This document shows, in pieces, positions 12,130 to 22,488 of a stretch of DNA of 64,000 nt. The position numbers were made by a program, and so were the translations under genes. The DNA comes from Syntrophomonas sp. GTDB taxonomy: Bacteria > Bacillota > Syntrophomonadia > Syntrophomonadales > Syntrophomonadaceae. How positions within the stretch are numbered: position 1 is the stretch's first letter; each line of letters begins with the position of its first letter. The DNA is taken from assembly GCA_016841425.1 (NCBI GenBank), contig JAENZE010000014.1:1-64000 (forward strand), written 5' to 3'. The notes under the pieces are model-generated. The model had not been told where the DNA came from. It searched no databases and saw only the letters and a list, made by a program, of their open reading frames with translations.

Positions 12130-12600
12130 TGGTTTTACCACCTTTATCGGAAGCAAAGGGACGGTTCTTTTGCTTATTGCGCCTTGAATATCAGGTTAGG
12201 GGAAACGCTAAGAATTCTAGCTGCCTGCCGCTGCGTCACCTTTTCTATACTTTTACCCTTAAAAGCGCTTTGTCCCGCTGCTCCTTCCCGTAAACTCTTT
12301 ATCCCAGCAATGCTAAACCCAGCAATTATTTTCTTACTCTTCCCTTGCTTCTTCATCATTTAATCGCTTAATTCTATCCTCATCTAAACATGTGTATTCA
12401 TTCTCTGTTTTATTTAACTATATACACCTTTTAATAGCCGTTACATATTATCACAATGAAGCAATAGAACCGTCCGCTTGCTTCTGCTTATTATATATGC
12501 GTTTTGAAAATGGGGAAAATTGGGGTAGGGAGCAAGGTGACGGTTCTGCTGCTTCTTCTCTATTCTAAAAAGGACTAAGTGCCTACTCCTCCGTCCCTTT
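12130..12600. repeat. REP-like palindromes around a possible transposase scrap
   Basis: Short dispersed motifs of the type gacggttctNNtgctt and its complement occur at about 12155-12175, 12463-12490 and 12536-12560, in both orientations. Between them, on the minus strand (12174-12359), lies a 61-codon reading frame. Its end, VTQRQAARILSVSPN, resembles a transposase or resolvase HTH tail, possibly a REP-associated tyrosine transposase (RAYT). I interpret the block as a decayed REP/RAYT unit; the 61-codon frame is not counted as a functional gene. Confidence 0.45.
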
Positions 12601-12637
12601 ATGAACGACAAATTATCCGCCTGCTCCTGAAAATATG

Positions 12638-12668
12638 TTGACCCGACCCCTGGGGCCGGGTTTATACT
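12638..12668 (+). promoter_or_regulatory. MerR-type promoter with 19-bp spacer and internal dyad
   Basis: TTGACC at 12638-12643 and TATACT at 12663-12668 are separated by 19 bp, the over-long spacing typical of MerR-activated promoters. The spacer contains an imperfect 10+10 palindrome (acccgacccc / ggggccgggt, 12641-12661), the expected MerR-family operator. It lies 20 bp before a MerR-family gene, so autoregulation is very likely. Confidence 0.8.
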
Positions 12669-12688
12669 TAGCCTAAGGTGGGATAACG

Positions 12689-13501
12689 ATGAGTAAGATT
12701 AAAATCAGCGATTTTGTAAAACTTACCGGAAGTACGCTAAAAACTGTTAACTATTACCATAAGATAGGTCTGCTTCCTGAACCTGAGCGTTCTGCCGGCG
12801 GATATCGTTTATACGGACCGGAAGAGCTGAATCGCATGCGATTAATCAAATACTTGAAATCCCTGGGACTGAATCTCAAGCATATTAAAGAAATAATAGG
12901 GGATTTGAAAAACCCCAGAACTTCACGAGAAGTCTTACAATCCCTGCGTAATGAATTGTTAAATGAGAAAAAGACCCTGGAAGAACGACTGGCGAAAATT
13001 GATACTCTCTTAAATGAAGATGTACTGCTGCTGGATGAAAACGTCTTCGATTCTCCTTCTTTTCAAATGATTACCCGGATATTGGGGGCGGATCAAATTG
13101 ACCAGTATGCTCGTACCTGCCCGGAAATATACGATCAGCATCGTAAAGTGTATGGCATCCTGGATAATTTTCAGTGGGGTGAAGATTACCAGGAGGGCTT
13201 TGGTATTCTGGCCGAGTATTTTAAAAACCATCCCGAACAATATCAAAAAGCCTTGGAGTCAGGGGTTCAATGGGCCAGGATTTCCCATCTTAGCGAAGAC
13301 GATCCCCAAATTGAAGCTTTTGCACGTGAATCTGCTGCTCTCGTTAACAGCATGCCCCCGGTAAAGGAGCTGATATGCAATCATCCTGGAATGAAAAATC
13401 CTCTGGAAAGCTTATATAAGGAGATGGTCGCAGATGTGCTGTCACCAGCTCAATTAAAGTACCAGCAGCTTTTTAAAAAATTTCTCTCATCCCAGGACTG
13501 A
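12689..13501 (+). CDS. MerR-family transcriptional regulator with TipAS-like effector domain
   Basis: Residues 1-70 form a winged HTH of MerR type (KISDFVKLTGSTLKTVNYYHKIGLL, given here only by its hallmark: the YYxxIGLL and GGYRLYG segments). A dimerisation coiled coil follows at ~75-110 (KKTLEERLAKIDTLL). The C-terminal ~150 residues resemble the TipAS/antibiotic-binding helical domain. It starts after AAGGTGGG and is preceded by the 19-bp-spacer promoter described at 12638-12668. The methyltransferase-like gene begins 46 bp after its stop on the same strand and is probably in the same transcript. The inducer is unknown. Confidence 0.85.
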   Translation: MSKIKISDFVKLTGSTLKTVNYYHKIGLLPEPERSAGGYRLYGPEELNRMRLIKYLKSLGLNLKHIKEIIGDLKNPRTSREVLQSLRNELLNEKKTLEERLAKIDTLLNEDVLLLDENVFDSPSFQMITRILGADQIDQYARTCPEIYDQHRKVYGILDNFQWGEDYQEGFGILAEYFKNHPEQYQKALESGVQWARISHLSEDDPQIEAFARESAALVNSMPPVKELICNHPGMKNPLESLYKEMVADVLSPAQLKYQQLFKKFLSSQD

Positions 13502-13547
13502 TTAATAATTCATTCCTAAAAATAATCGGAGTCAGGAGGTAATACCT

Positions 13548-14225
13548 ATGGGTGATAACAAAAAATTATCCACGTTTAAAATCTATTTAGTGCCCGTAAT
13601 AATTATGATTGTGATGGGCCTTATATTATTTCTTCCCGCTGGCTCTTTAAAGTTCTGGGAAGCATGGATTTGGTGGTCGATAATTTCTGCAAATACACTT
13701 TTAATTACTATTTATTTTAATAAAAAAGATCCCGGACTTTTATCAAGAAGAATGAAGGTTAAAGAAAAAGAGCCACAACCTGGTATCCTACGTATGTTAT
13801 CGTTCTTATCATTATTCGCCTACTTAATTCCCGGGTTTGATTTCCGTTATCACTGGTCAGCTGTTCCGGTTTGGCTTATAGTTGCCGGTAATGTTCTGGT
13901 CCTTTTCGGATACTTATTCATCTTCCTGGTTTTTAAGGAAAACAGTTATGCTTCAACTATCATCCAGGTGGAGGAAGAACAACAGGTCATTATGACCGGC
14001 CCCTACGCTATGGTCCGACATCCGATGTATATGGGATTGTTAATAATGCAGTTATTTACTCCCCTGGCCCTTGGTTCTTATTGGGCATTAGTATTTTCTT
14101 TCCTTTTCGTACCGGTAATTATCTTCAGGATAAGGGGCGAAGAATCATTGCTTTTACGGGACCTGCCGGAGTACGCAGACTATTGTATTAAAACACGGTA
14201 TCGTTTGATTCCGTCAGTTTGGTAG
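13548..14225 (+). CDS. Isoprenylcysteine carboxyl methyltransferase-like membrane protein
   Basis: This 225-residue integral membrane protein has about five hydrophobic segments (~residues 10-30, 35-55, 80-100, 105-128, 165-190). The C-terminal half carries the ICMT/PEMT-type signature: GPYAMVRHPMYMGLL around 148-162 and a late RIRGEE segment, which in this superfamily bind S-adenosylmethionine at the membrane face. Bacterial members methylate small lipophilic substrates, but the substrate here is unknown. An AGGAGG site lies 6 bp before the ATG. It follows the MerR-family gene closely and is probably controlled by it. Confidence 0.8.
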   Translation: MGDNKKLSTFKIYLVPVIIMIVMGLILFLPAGSLKFWEAWIWWSIISANTLLITIYFNKKDPGLLSRRMKVKEKEPQPGILRMLSFLSLFAYLIPGFDFRYHWSAVPVWLIVAGNVLVLFGYLFIFLVFKENSYASTIIQVEEEQQVIMTGPYAMVRHPMYMGLLIMQLFTPLALGSYWALVFSFLFVPVIIFRIRGEESLLLRDLPEYADYCIKTRYRLIPSVW

Positions 14226-14325
14226 AGAGTTAGTTGAGCCTCCTTTTAGCGGCTATCCTGAGATGTTGTGCATTTTGAGTTAGTTGTAAATCTGCTGGGA
14301 GAGAATCAGAATGGAGGAATAAGTT

Positions 14326-14922
14326 GTGAACAAGCATAGCTCTAGAAACGATCAAATGCAGAATTTAGCTGAAAAGGTTTCTGAAAAAGCATTAAAAGAA
14401 GATTTCCCGATCGAATACCGCAGAGCTCAGCACCTGGTTCGGCAGCACGATCTGGTAGGGGCGATGATAGCCAAAGCTATGAAACAGGGAGATTTTGATA
14501 ATCTCGAGGGGACTGGAAAGCCGCTTAATCTGGATGAGAATCCCTTTGAGCCAGTAGAACTGCGCATGGTCCATAAAATACTCAAAGATAATGGTTATGC
14601 ACCCTACTGGATTGAACTGGGCAAAGAGATTGATGATCTTAGGGCAAATCTTTGCAAAGATGTGGAACATTTTAAACGTTATACCCAAATGGTTTTCAGC
14701 CGAAAGCTGAGCAGCAGGGCTAAAGAGCGATATGAATTAAAGAAGAACAATTTTTATGCCCAAGGCCGGGAACACCTGGCAAATATTTCAAGTAAGATTT
14801 TAGATTATAATCTTCATTGCCCCGTTTCCCTGGGTCGTTTCAATTTTAATGTAGATGATGAGATGATCAGCCTGGTTAAAGATATAGAAAATTTAATTGA
14901 GAACCAGCAAAAGCAAGAGTAA
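14326..14922 (+). CDS. DUF1992 (DnaJ-homologue subfamily C member 28-like) protein
   Basis: The protein starts at a GTG after AGGAGG-like sequence (ggaggaat, 14313-14320). It has the DUF1992 core, with a conserved GDFDNLEGTGKPL segment near residues 51-63 followed by the helical region around LRMVHKILKDNGYAP. Family members are small helical proteins annotated as DnaJ-related although they usually lack a J domain, and none is visible here. The function is unknown. It is separated from the methyltransferase-like gene by 100 bp and may have its own promoter. Confidence 0.75.
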   Translation: MNKHSSRNDQMQNLAEKVSEKALKEDFPIEYRRAQHLVRQHDLVGAMIAKAMKQGDFDNLEGTGKPLNLDENPFEPVELRMVHKILKDNGYAPYWIELGKEIDDLRANLCKDVEHFKRYTQMVFSRKLSSRAKERYELKKNNFYAQGREHLANISSKILDYNLHCPVSLGRFNFNVDDEMISLVKDIENLIENQQKQE

Positions 14923-15025
14923 CATCCGTCAGGCTCATATGATTCGTTCCGAGAATACAAACCTCGCAGGCCTGAGGGGCAGTGACTGATATTAGCTTCC
15001 AGGGGATATAAACTTACTGCACTTA

Positions 15026-15223
15026 CTAGCTTTGAGCCGGCTGCATCATCTGCTGTATTTGCTGCTGCAGTTGGGTTACATTCTGCATTTTAGCTTCACG
15101 CATCTGGATGAATAATTGTCTTACATCTGGTGGAGTGGAGATGTTGACCGCATGATGATTGTATTTCTCCTGCAGCATAATTTCTCCTGCGAGAGCATCC
15201 TGTAGCATGTCCAAAGTATTCAT
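15026..15223 (-). CDS. CotF-like spore coat protein (second of pair)
   Basis: This 65-residue helical protein resembles the coat protein F/ferritin-like small family of spore formers. It has a LQDALAGEIMLQEKYNHHA helix at the N-terminus and a Gln/Met-rich tail (QLQQQIQQMMQP). It lies 19 bp downstream of a related 66-residue gene with a GGAGG ribosome site. Such genes are made in the mother cell during sporulation, from family knowledge only; I see no sigma-E/K promoter I would insist on. Confidence 0.6.
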   Translation of the reverse strand: MNTLDMLQDALAGEIMLQEKYNHHAVNISTPPDVRQLFIQMREAKMQNVTQLQQQIQQMMQPAQS

Positions 15224-15242
15224 TATTTACCTGCCTCCTTCC

Positions 15243-15443
15243 TTAAACTATCCCCAGGCTGCTCATTTTCTGTGAGAGCGTGCCGTATTGGTTACGAGCA
15301 GCCTGCTCCATGCCCTTTAGCATCTGTTGGATCTTAGGATCTGTAATTTGCTGGGTCATATCGGCATACTTTTTGGCCATTTGCTCCTCCTGGAAAAGCA
15401 ATTCTTTAAACGCGTTGTTCATACGTTCCTGGTCAGTTAACAA
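15243..15443 (-). CDS. CotF-like small helical protein (first of pair)
   Basis: This 66-residue all-helical protein (DQERMNNAFKELLFQEEQMA at its start, DPKIQQMLKGMEQAA in the middle) is related in layout to the next gene downstream. Both fit the CotF/DUF2383-like family of Clostridia spore coat proteins. It begins 19 bp after the DUF421 gene with a GAGGTG ribosome site, so all three are likely co-transcribed. Confidence 0.6.
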   Translation of the reverse strand: MLTDQERMNNAFKELLFQEEQMAKKYADMTQQITDPKIQQMLKGMEQAARNQYGTLSQKMSSLGIV

Positions 15444-15462
15444 ATTTCATCACCTCTAACTT

Positions 15463-16155
15463 CTAAGTTTTAACAGAATAGTGAAAGGTACCAACCCGGT
15501 CAATAAGAGCCACATAGACATCTTCCACCCGGCGTATTCCATTCTTCCGCAATTGCTTCGTCAGCCATGATTCATCATGCCCAATTTGCCGTAAGTTTTC
15601 TTGGATCACTTGACCGTCGTTTATTAAAAGGTTGGGCAGCCCACCGTGAGGAGTAGGCAAATTAAGCTCAGCAGGAGTGGCCGGCTGAACATCGGATTTC
15701 TTCAATACACTTACATGGCCGCTGGTCTCCATCATTGCCACTTCTACCTCATTAATGTTCGGAGCATCGGAAACCCGCAGCTCTGATAAGAGCATTTCAA
15801 GGGGCAGGAGAGCTTTGCTCATATTTTGACGGATGACCTTTCCATGCGACATAACCACCACCGGCTGACCTATCAGATACCTGGCAAAGGTACGGTTTCT
15901 CACCACCAGGTAGGAAAGCAGATAGTGCATCATGTAGATGACTACTATAATAGTTATGGTGTTTACGAAATTAAGCCTGGAATCAAAAAGGGGTGAAGCT
16001 GTCACTCCACCCATCATCCAGAAGAAGGCGAAATCATAACCCGCAAACTGGCCCCCGGACCGGTGCGGCAGGACCTTTCCTTCAGCCCAGAGGAGAATGC
16101 CGACTAGAATAGTCCGTATTGCAAAACCCCAGGCGCCAAGTTGTTCAAGAAACGG
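15463..16155 (-). CDS. DUF421 (YetF-like) membrane protein; start codon unclear
   Basis: The ATG at 16017 gives 184 residues, but the same frame stays open to a TAA near 16157 and encodes the missing first DUF421 membrane segment (FAIRTILVGILLWAEGK, then an AGYDFAFFW motif). DUF421 proteins have 2-3 N-terminal membrane helices and a soluble YetF domain, seen here from IGQPVVVMSHGKVI onward. No ATG, GTG or TTG lies in the upstream open segment. The gene has therefore either lost its true 5' end, uses a rare initiator, or initiates internally at 16017 without the first helix. Family members occur in spore-forming bacteria and several are sporulation-associated, which fits the CotF-like neighbours. 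Confidence 0.65.
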   Translation of the reverse strand, partial: PFLEQLGAWGFAIRTILVGILLWAEGKVLPHRSGGQFAGYDFAFFWMMGGVTASPLFDSRLNFVNTITIIVVIYMMHYLLSYLVVRNRTFARYLIGQPVVVMSHGKVIRQNMSKALLPLEMLLSELRVSDAPNINEVEVAMMETSGHVSVLKKSDVQPATPAELNLPTPHGGLPNLLINDGQVIQENLRQIGHDESWLTKQLRKNGIRRVEDVYVALIDRVGTFHYSVKT

Positions 16156-16199
16156 GCCTTATATTACAAGGTGAAAAGTGAAAATATTGGGATCCATAA

Positions 16200-16385
16200 C
16201 TAAGGCATCATCAAAACTTCATCACAAGTATGAATACACATTTCCATGTGTGAAGCCCCCAAAGTTAGCATCTCCCGGGAACGCTGGTCAGGTATGCGGT
16301 TCGCGATGCTGCGGATTTCGTTGGCGATCTTCTCGCAATTGTCGCGACACTGCTGGACTCCTTGATTCATCGGCATAATGGTCAC
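16200..16385 (-). CDS. Small four-helix-type CxxxC protein (copy 2)
   Basis: This 61-residue protein has two CxxxC motifs placed symmetrically (CRDNCEK near residue 13 and CIHTCDE near residue 50), on predicted amphipathic helices. It has a good ribosome site (GGGAGGTGACC) just before the ATG. It is a paralogue of the next gene upstream, with the same two-CxxxC layout and the same length. I do not recognise a named family. The arrangement resembles small cysteine-bearing ferritin-like or copper/zinc-binding helical proteins, and the neighbours suggest a spore-associated role. Confidence 0.6.
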   Translation of the reverse strand: MTIMPMNQGVQQCRDNCEKIANEIRSIANRIPDQRSREMLTLGASHMEMCIHTCDEVLMMP

Positions 16386-16416
16386 CTCCCGTGTTTTATT
16401 TTATTTTAAGGTCTGA

Positions 16417-16596
16417 CTACGGCCTCTGCGTTATATAACTGCACTCGGTTATACACAGATCAATATGGTGGGCAGCTTCGAATAACATAGTCTTCATTTT
16501 GGCATTAGTTTCAGAATTACTCATTGAGCGAAGCTGTTGAGCCTGTTGGTTGCACTGATCGATACATTTCTGTACATCCTCTTTAGTTGACATCAT
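16417..16596 (-). CDS. Small CxxxC protein (copy 1)
   Basis: This 59-residue frame starts with tandem ATGs after GAAAGGGGAAAG and ends at TAG. It encodes MMSTKEDVQKCIDQCNQQA and later HHIDLCITECSY, so it has the same two-CxxxC helical hairpin as the gene immediately downstream. The two form a tandem pair 31 bp apart. The conserved pairing and the ribosome site support a real gene; its function is unknown. Confidence 0.6.
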   Translation of the reverse strand: MMSTKEDVQKCIDQCNQQAQQLRSMSNSETNAKMKTMLFEAAHHIDLCITECSYITQRP

Positions 16597-17183
16597 TCTT
16601 TCCCCTTTCAGGTTTCATAGTATGGGATTCTCATTTCCCAAAAAACCAATTATAGGTTTCCCGCTGAAAGAATTATTATGCAAAATAGCCCAGGTTCAAC
16701 GATTAACCTATCTATTTCAATCAAAAAAAAGCCGCTCCGCAAAACGCAGGATTGACTTTATTGCTCGACTTTCAGACTCGGCCAAAACATGATTGGCATG
16801 AGATTCTCCGAAGTATAGCGCGGTGCAATGTGACGGAAATCGGAAGCATCGAAGATTGAGGTTTGTCAAACCTTCCGGAAAGGTATCCCTTTCCTAATGA
16901 GCTGAATGGGATAAGCGTAACTTATTTCCATGCAGCCTAAACCAAGGGCTATCACCATTATTTACCTTAGATGCCTGCCGATGAATCAAACAGGATAATC
17001 TGACCATAAAACCCTTCATAAGACCAGCAATGATTTAATTACCCATATTTACCAAAAGGTAGTAAATTATTTAAGCCGAATAATTTACTATAAGGAGACG
17101 CTAATGGAAATTTTTTTAAAAACTGAAAAATTATTTAAAATTGTTGTTATCTTCCTACCAGTGACTTTAGAAAGGAGAACTTA
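16597..17183. other. Divergent intergenic region with stacked hairpins
   Basis: No gene is supported. The region includes two adjacent short hairpins, aggttt/aaacct (16859-16873) and ggaaagg/ccctttcc (16877-16894), inside a GC-richer block at ~16730-16960. AT-rich DNA leads up to AGAAAGGAG before the NlpC/P60 gene. The block may be a leader RNA for the wall hydrolase. I compared it from memory with the c-di-AMP (ydaO) riboswitch and do not see that consensus. Confidence 0.4.
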
Positions 17184-18425
17184 ATGCTGACATTACGTTG
17201 CAAGCAATTGTCTATTTGGTGCATATTAGCTTTGCTCATGGTTGCGCTAATACCTTTGCCAGTTCAAGCCAGTGATTATGGTACACAAGATTTAAACTTG
17301 GGCAGTCAAGGTTCAGCCGTCAGTCAATTGCAGAAAGATCTTACCGAACTAGACTTTTATACATATGGTATTGATGGATGGTTTGGTCCAAAAACTTACG
17401 ATGCTGTAGTGATTTTCCAAGAATCTCAAGGACTAAAAATGGATGGTATTGTTGGCCCGATAACCAAGGCAGCCCTGAATGTCGCTATAACGTCGGCTCA
17501 AGCTAGTGATTATGATACACAAGATCTAATCTTGGGCAGCCAAGGTTCAGCCGTCAGTCAGCTGCAGAAAGACCTTACCGAGCTAGGCTTTTATAAATAT
17601 GGTATTGATGGATGGTTTGGTCCAAAAACTTATGATGCTGTGATGAATTTTCAAAAATCCCAAGGATTAAAAGCGGATGGTATTGTTGGTCCGATAACCA
17701 AGGCAGCCCTGAATAAAGCATTAACAGGGACTGTGTCTCTCCCCCAGGTATCAGCCTCCGCCAAAGTACCCACTGCAGCCAGTATTAGTCATTATAATAG
17801 TCATGAAAAACCGGTAGTTGACTCTTTCCGTGTAAACTTTGACGGCAGCCTTGCTCAAACTCTGGTCGGACGTGCAATTTGGTATATGGAATATGGCTAT
17901 ATGAAGTATGGGCATACCAAATATGCTGCCACCGGTTATATTGACTGCTCTAATTTTGTTTCTTTAGTATACAAAGATTTCGGATATTCCATTACTTCGG
18001 CAGCCAAAAACTATGGCTCAGTAGGGGTTAAGGTTCAGGGTGTTTATGCAGCTAAAATCCCTGGAACATCTAAATACTCCTTGGTGGGCATGGAAAATTT
18101 AAAACCTGGCGATATATTCACCTTCTGGAATTCTGATGAGCCAGCCAGGACACACATAGGTCATGTAGCTATATACATGGGCGTAATTAACGGCAAACCT
18201 TGCATAATTAATACCTGCTCAGGAAACCCCACCGCTATAGGAATAATTAATGATTTTTCCTACTGGTATGGTTCAAGCCTAATAGAAGTGCGCAGAGTTT
18301 TACCGGCCAGCGCATTTACAGCAGGTAACAAAATTACCGATCAGGGACCGGTTATTCCAGCAATATATCAAATTAAACCGGACAAACCAATTGTGATGCC
18401 TAAAGACCTTGGTACCGGCTTCTAA
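17184..18425 (+). CDS. Secreted NlpC/P60-type peptidoglycan hydrolase with two PG-binding domains
   Basis: The 413-residue precursor has a signal peptide (~1-29, hydrophobic core then PVQASD). Two near-identical peptidoglycan-binding type 1 domains follow (~32-98 and ~108-175), each with LGSQGSAVSQLQKDL, GIDGWFGPKTYDAV and DGIVGPITKAALN segments. A linker leads to an NlpC/P60-like catalytic domain (~215-375) with the likely nucleophile in GYIDCSNFVSL and the histidine in HIGHVAIYMG. Such enzymes cleave stem-peptide bonds in cell-wall turnover or spore cortex processing. AAAGGAG precedes the ATG, and a strong terminator follows at 18460-18496. Confidence 0.88.
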   Translation: MLTLRCKQLSIWCILALLMVALIPLPVQASDYGTQDLNLGSQGSAVSQLQKDLTELDFYTYGIDGWFGPKTYDAVVIFQESQGLKMDGIVGPITKAALNVAITSAQASDYDTQDLILGSQGSAVSQLQKDLTELGFYKYGIDGWFGPKTYDAVMNFQKSQGLKADGIVGPITKAALNKALTGTVSLPQVSASAKVPTAASISHYNSHEKPVVDSFRVNFDGSLAQTLVGRAIWYMEYGYMKYGHTKYAATGYIDCSNFVSLVYKDFGYSITSAAKNYGSVGVKVQGVYAAKIPGTSKYSLVGMENLKPGDIFTFWNSDEPARTHIGHVAIYMGVINGKPCIINTCSGNPTAIGIINDFSYWYGSSLIEVRRVLPASAFTAGNKITDQGPVIPAIYQIKPDKPIVMPKDLGTGF

Positions 18426-18459
18426 AATCCTTTTGAAACCTATACGTCTCCTTAATAAC

Positions 18460-18496
18460 AAACCTCGCTAAATCGCAAGAAATAGCGAGGTTTTGT
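18460..18496 (+). terminator. Rho-independent terminator after the NlpC/P60 gene
   Basis: The stem aaacctcgcta/tagcgaggttt (18460-18470 with 18483-18493) is followed by a short T run, 35 bp after the stop codon. It could also act for minus-strand transcription from rph. Confidence 0.85.
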
Positions 18497-18843
18497 GTTG
18501 AAAAAAATTGGTGATGAAATATTGAAATGATCAATGATACTTCACAAAACATAATACTGGGTCGTCTCGCAGGCACCCTGACCGCATGCATCATCCTCCA
18601 AGTGGGGGGATCTCCTTACGTTTGTTTCCTCTCATCATAATACGATAATATCCGCTTTCTCTTTTTATTCTCTTATGTCTTGCCATTTTCTGTCACCCAA
18701 GGTTGATTATATAATCCTTCTCGGCCAAAGACAACGCAACCGTCCGAGACCACTGAAAAAGCCTATTTAGGTAAACGGGTATGCATAAATACACTTGCTC
18801 CCTGTCTATTTAGCTCCCCAGGAGGAAGGCAGCATCTTCCCCA
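18497..18843. other. Intergenic region with right copy of the 52-bp inverted repeat
   Basis: This gap between convergent genes contains no gene I can support. It carries the inverted-repeat copy at 18751-18802, with a ggacggttgcg REP-like string beside it near 18728-18745. Confidence 0.6.
18751..18802. repeat. Right copy of the 52-bp inverted repeat (partner 4-55)
   Basis: This is the reverse complement of bases 4-55 with one mismatch. It lies 40 bp beyond the stop of the rifampin-phosphotransferase-like gene. The 18.7-kb segment between the copies includes the surface-protein and regulator genes. Confidence 0.85.
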
Positions 18844-21645
<2,802 letters not shown>

Positions 21646-22163
21646 CTAGCCTATGATGTACCTTTTACATATATTATATATACCTTTCCACAAATCGCCT
21701 TAACACGCTATTGCATTATAGCAGTATCAAATGGGAACAAATAGTCTGCATTTACAATTTTTTGTATGCTACAATTAAATTGGAGGGGAAGTACTCAAGG
21801 AAGTAAATTGCAATCCAAAGATACAACAATCCAACCGATCATATATCCTCCGGCTCGTAATCATCTTTGTGGCATATACCTAATACCGCGCTTCCCATAT
21901 GTATAGAAATGAGACCCGGTTATTTGATCATATCCAGGTCTCTCTTTGGCCACCTTATATTCACTTTCCTTTCAGTATTTGCCTGCCACTATCAGTCAGC
22001 AGAGTATATGATGCTCCAGGCCTGGTTCCGAAAACTTGCATCTTCTTGCTCTTCCTGTTTTAACTCACAAAATGGAAGCCAATAGATGATAGAGAGGTGT
22101 AATGTGTCAATAATTCGCTCGTATTCTCCAATAAAACACTCTTCACGCAGCTCTTTGGAATAG

Positions 22164-22241
22164 ACTCTCGATTACGCTACCGTCTACAGTGAGGATGATA
22201 TTCAGTTCACGTTTAAGGACGGGGCGGTTATCCAAGCATAA
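22164..22241 (+). pseudogene. 3' scrap of a serine recombinase gene
   Basis: The frame reads TVYSEDDIQFTFKDGAVIQA then TAA, which resembles the final beta-strand of clostridial TnpX-like serine recombinases. A stop codon lies immediately upstream in frame. This suggests a former mobile element next to the present island. Confidence 0.45.
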
Positions 22242-22250
22242 AGTTCGCAA

Positions 22251-22406
22251 TTATTCATTTTCATTAAGTTTGTCTTTGCCGTTAAAGTCGTCTTCCTCGA
22301 ATTCCTTATTGAAGTCGTTCTCCTGCGCAGCTTTTTTGGCTTCATATCCATCCCTGCTGATTTCTGAAGATAGGAGCTCGCATGTATTCAAATTAACTGG
22401 AATCAT
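22251..22406 (-). CDS. Short acidic hypothetical protein
   Basis: This 51-residue frame begins MIPVNLNTCELLSSEISRDG and ends in a strongly acidic Asn/Glu/Asp-rich tail. Its amino-acid composition looks protein-like, but I see no clear ribosome site and it lies among element remnants. It may be a fragment. Confidence 0.3.
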   Translation of the reverse strand: MIPVNLNTCELLSSEISRDGYEAKKAAQENDFNKEFEEDDFNGKDKLNENE

Positions 22407-22488
22407 GTTTAATGCAGCCAGCAAAGATTTTAAGGATTTTACAAGATCAAAACGGACACGGATTTACCGATCGCTAGGTACGACCCCA

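Noticed and set aside
12174-12359. 61-codon minus-strand frame
   Set aside because: Its end looks like an HTH scrap from a transposase, but length, lack of a clear ribosome site and surrounding REP motifs argue for a remnant, so it is listed only within the repeat block.
16730-16960. Possible c-di-AMP (ydaO-type) riboswitch upstream of the NlpC/P60 gene
   Set aside because: Gene context fits, but the conserved pieces of that riboswitch as I remember them are not visible; only generic hairpins are seen.
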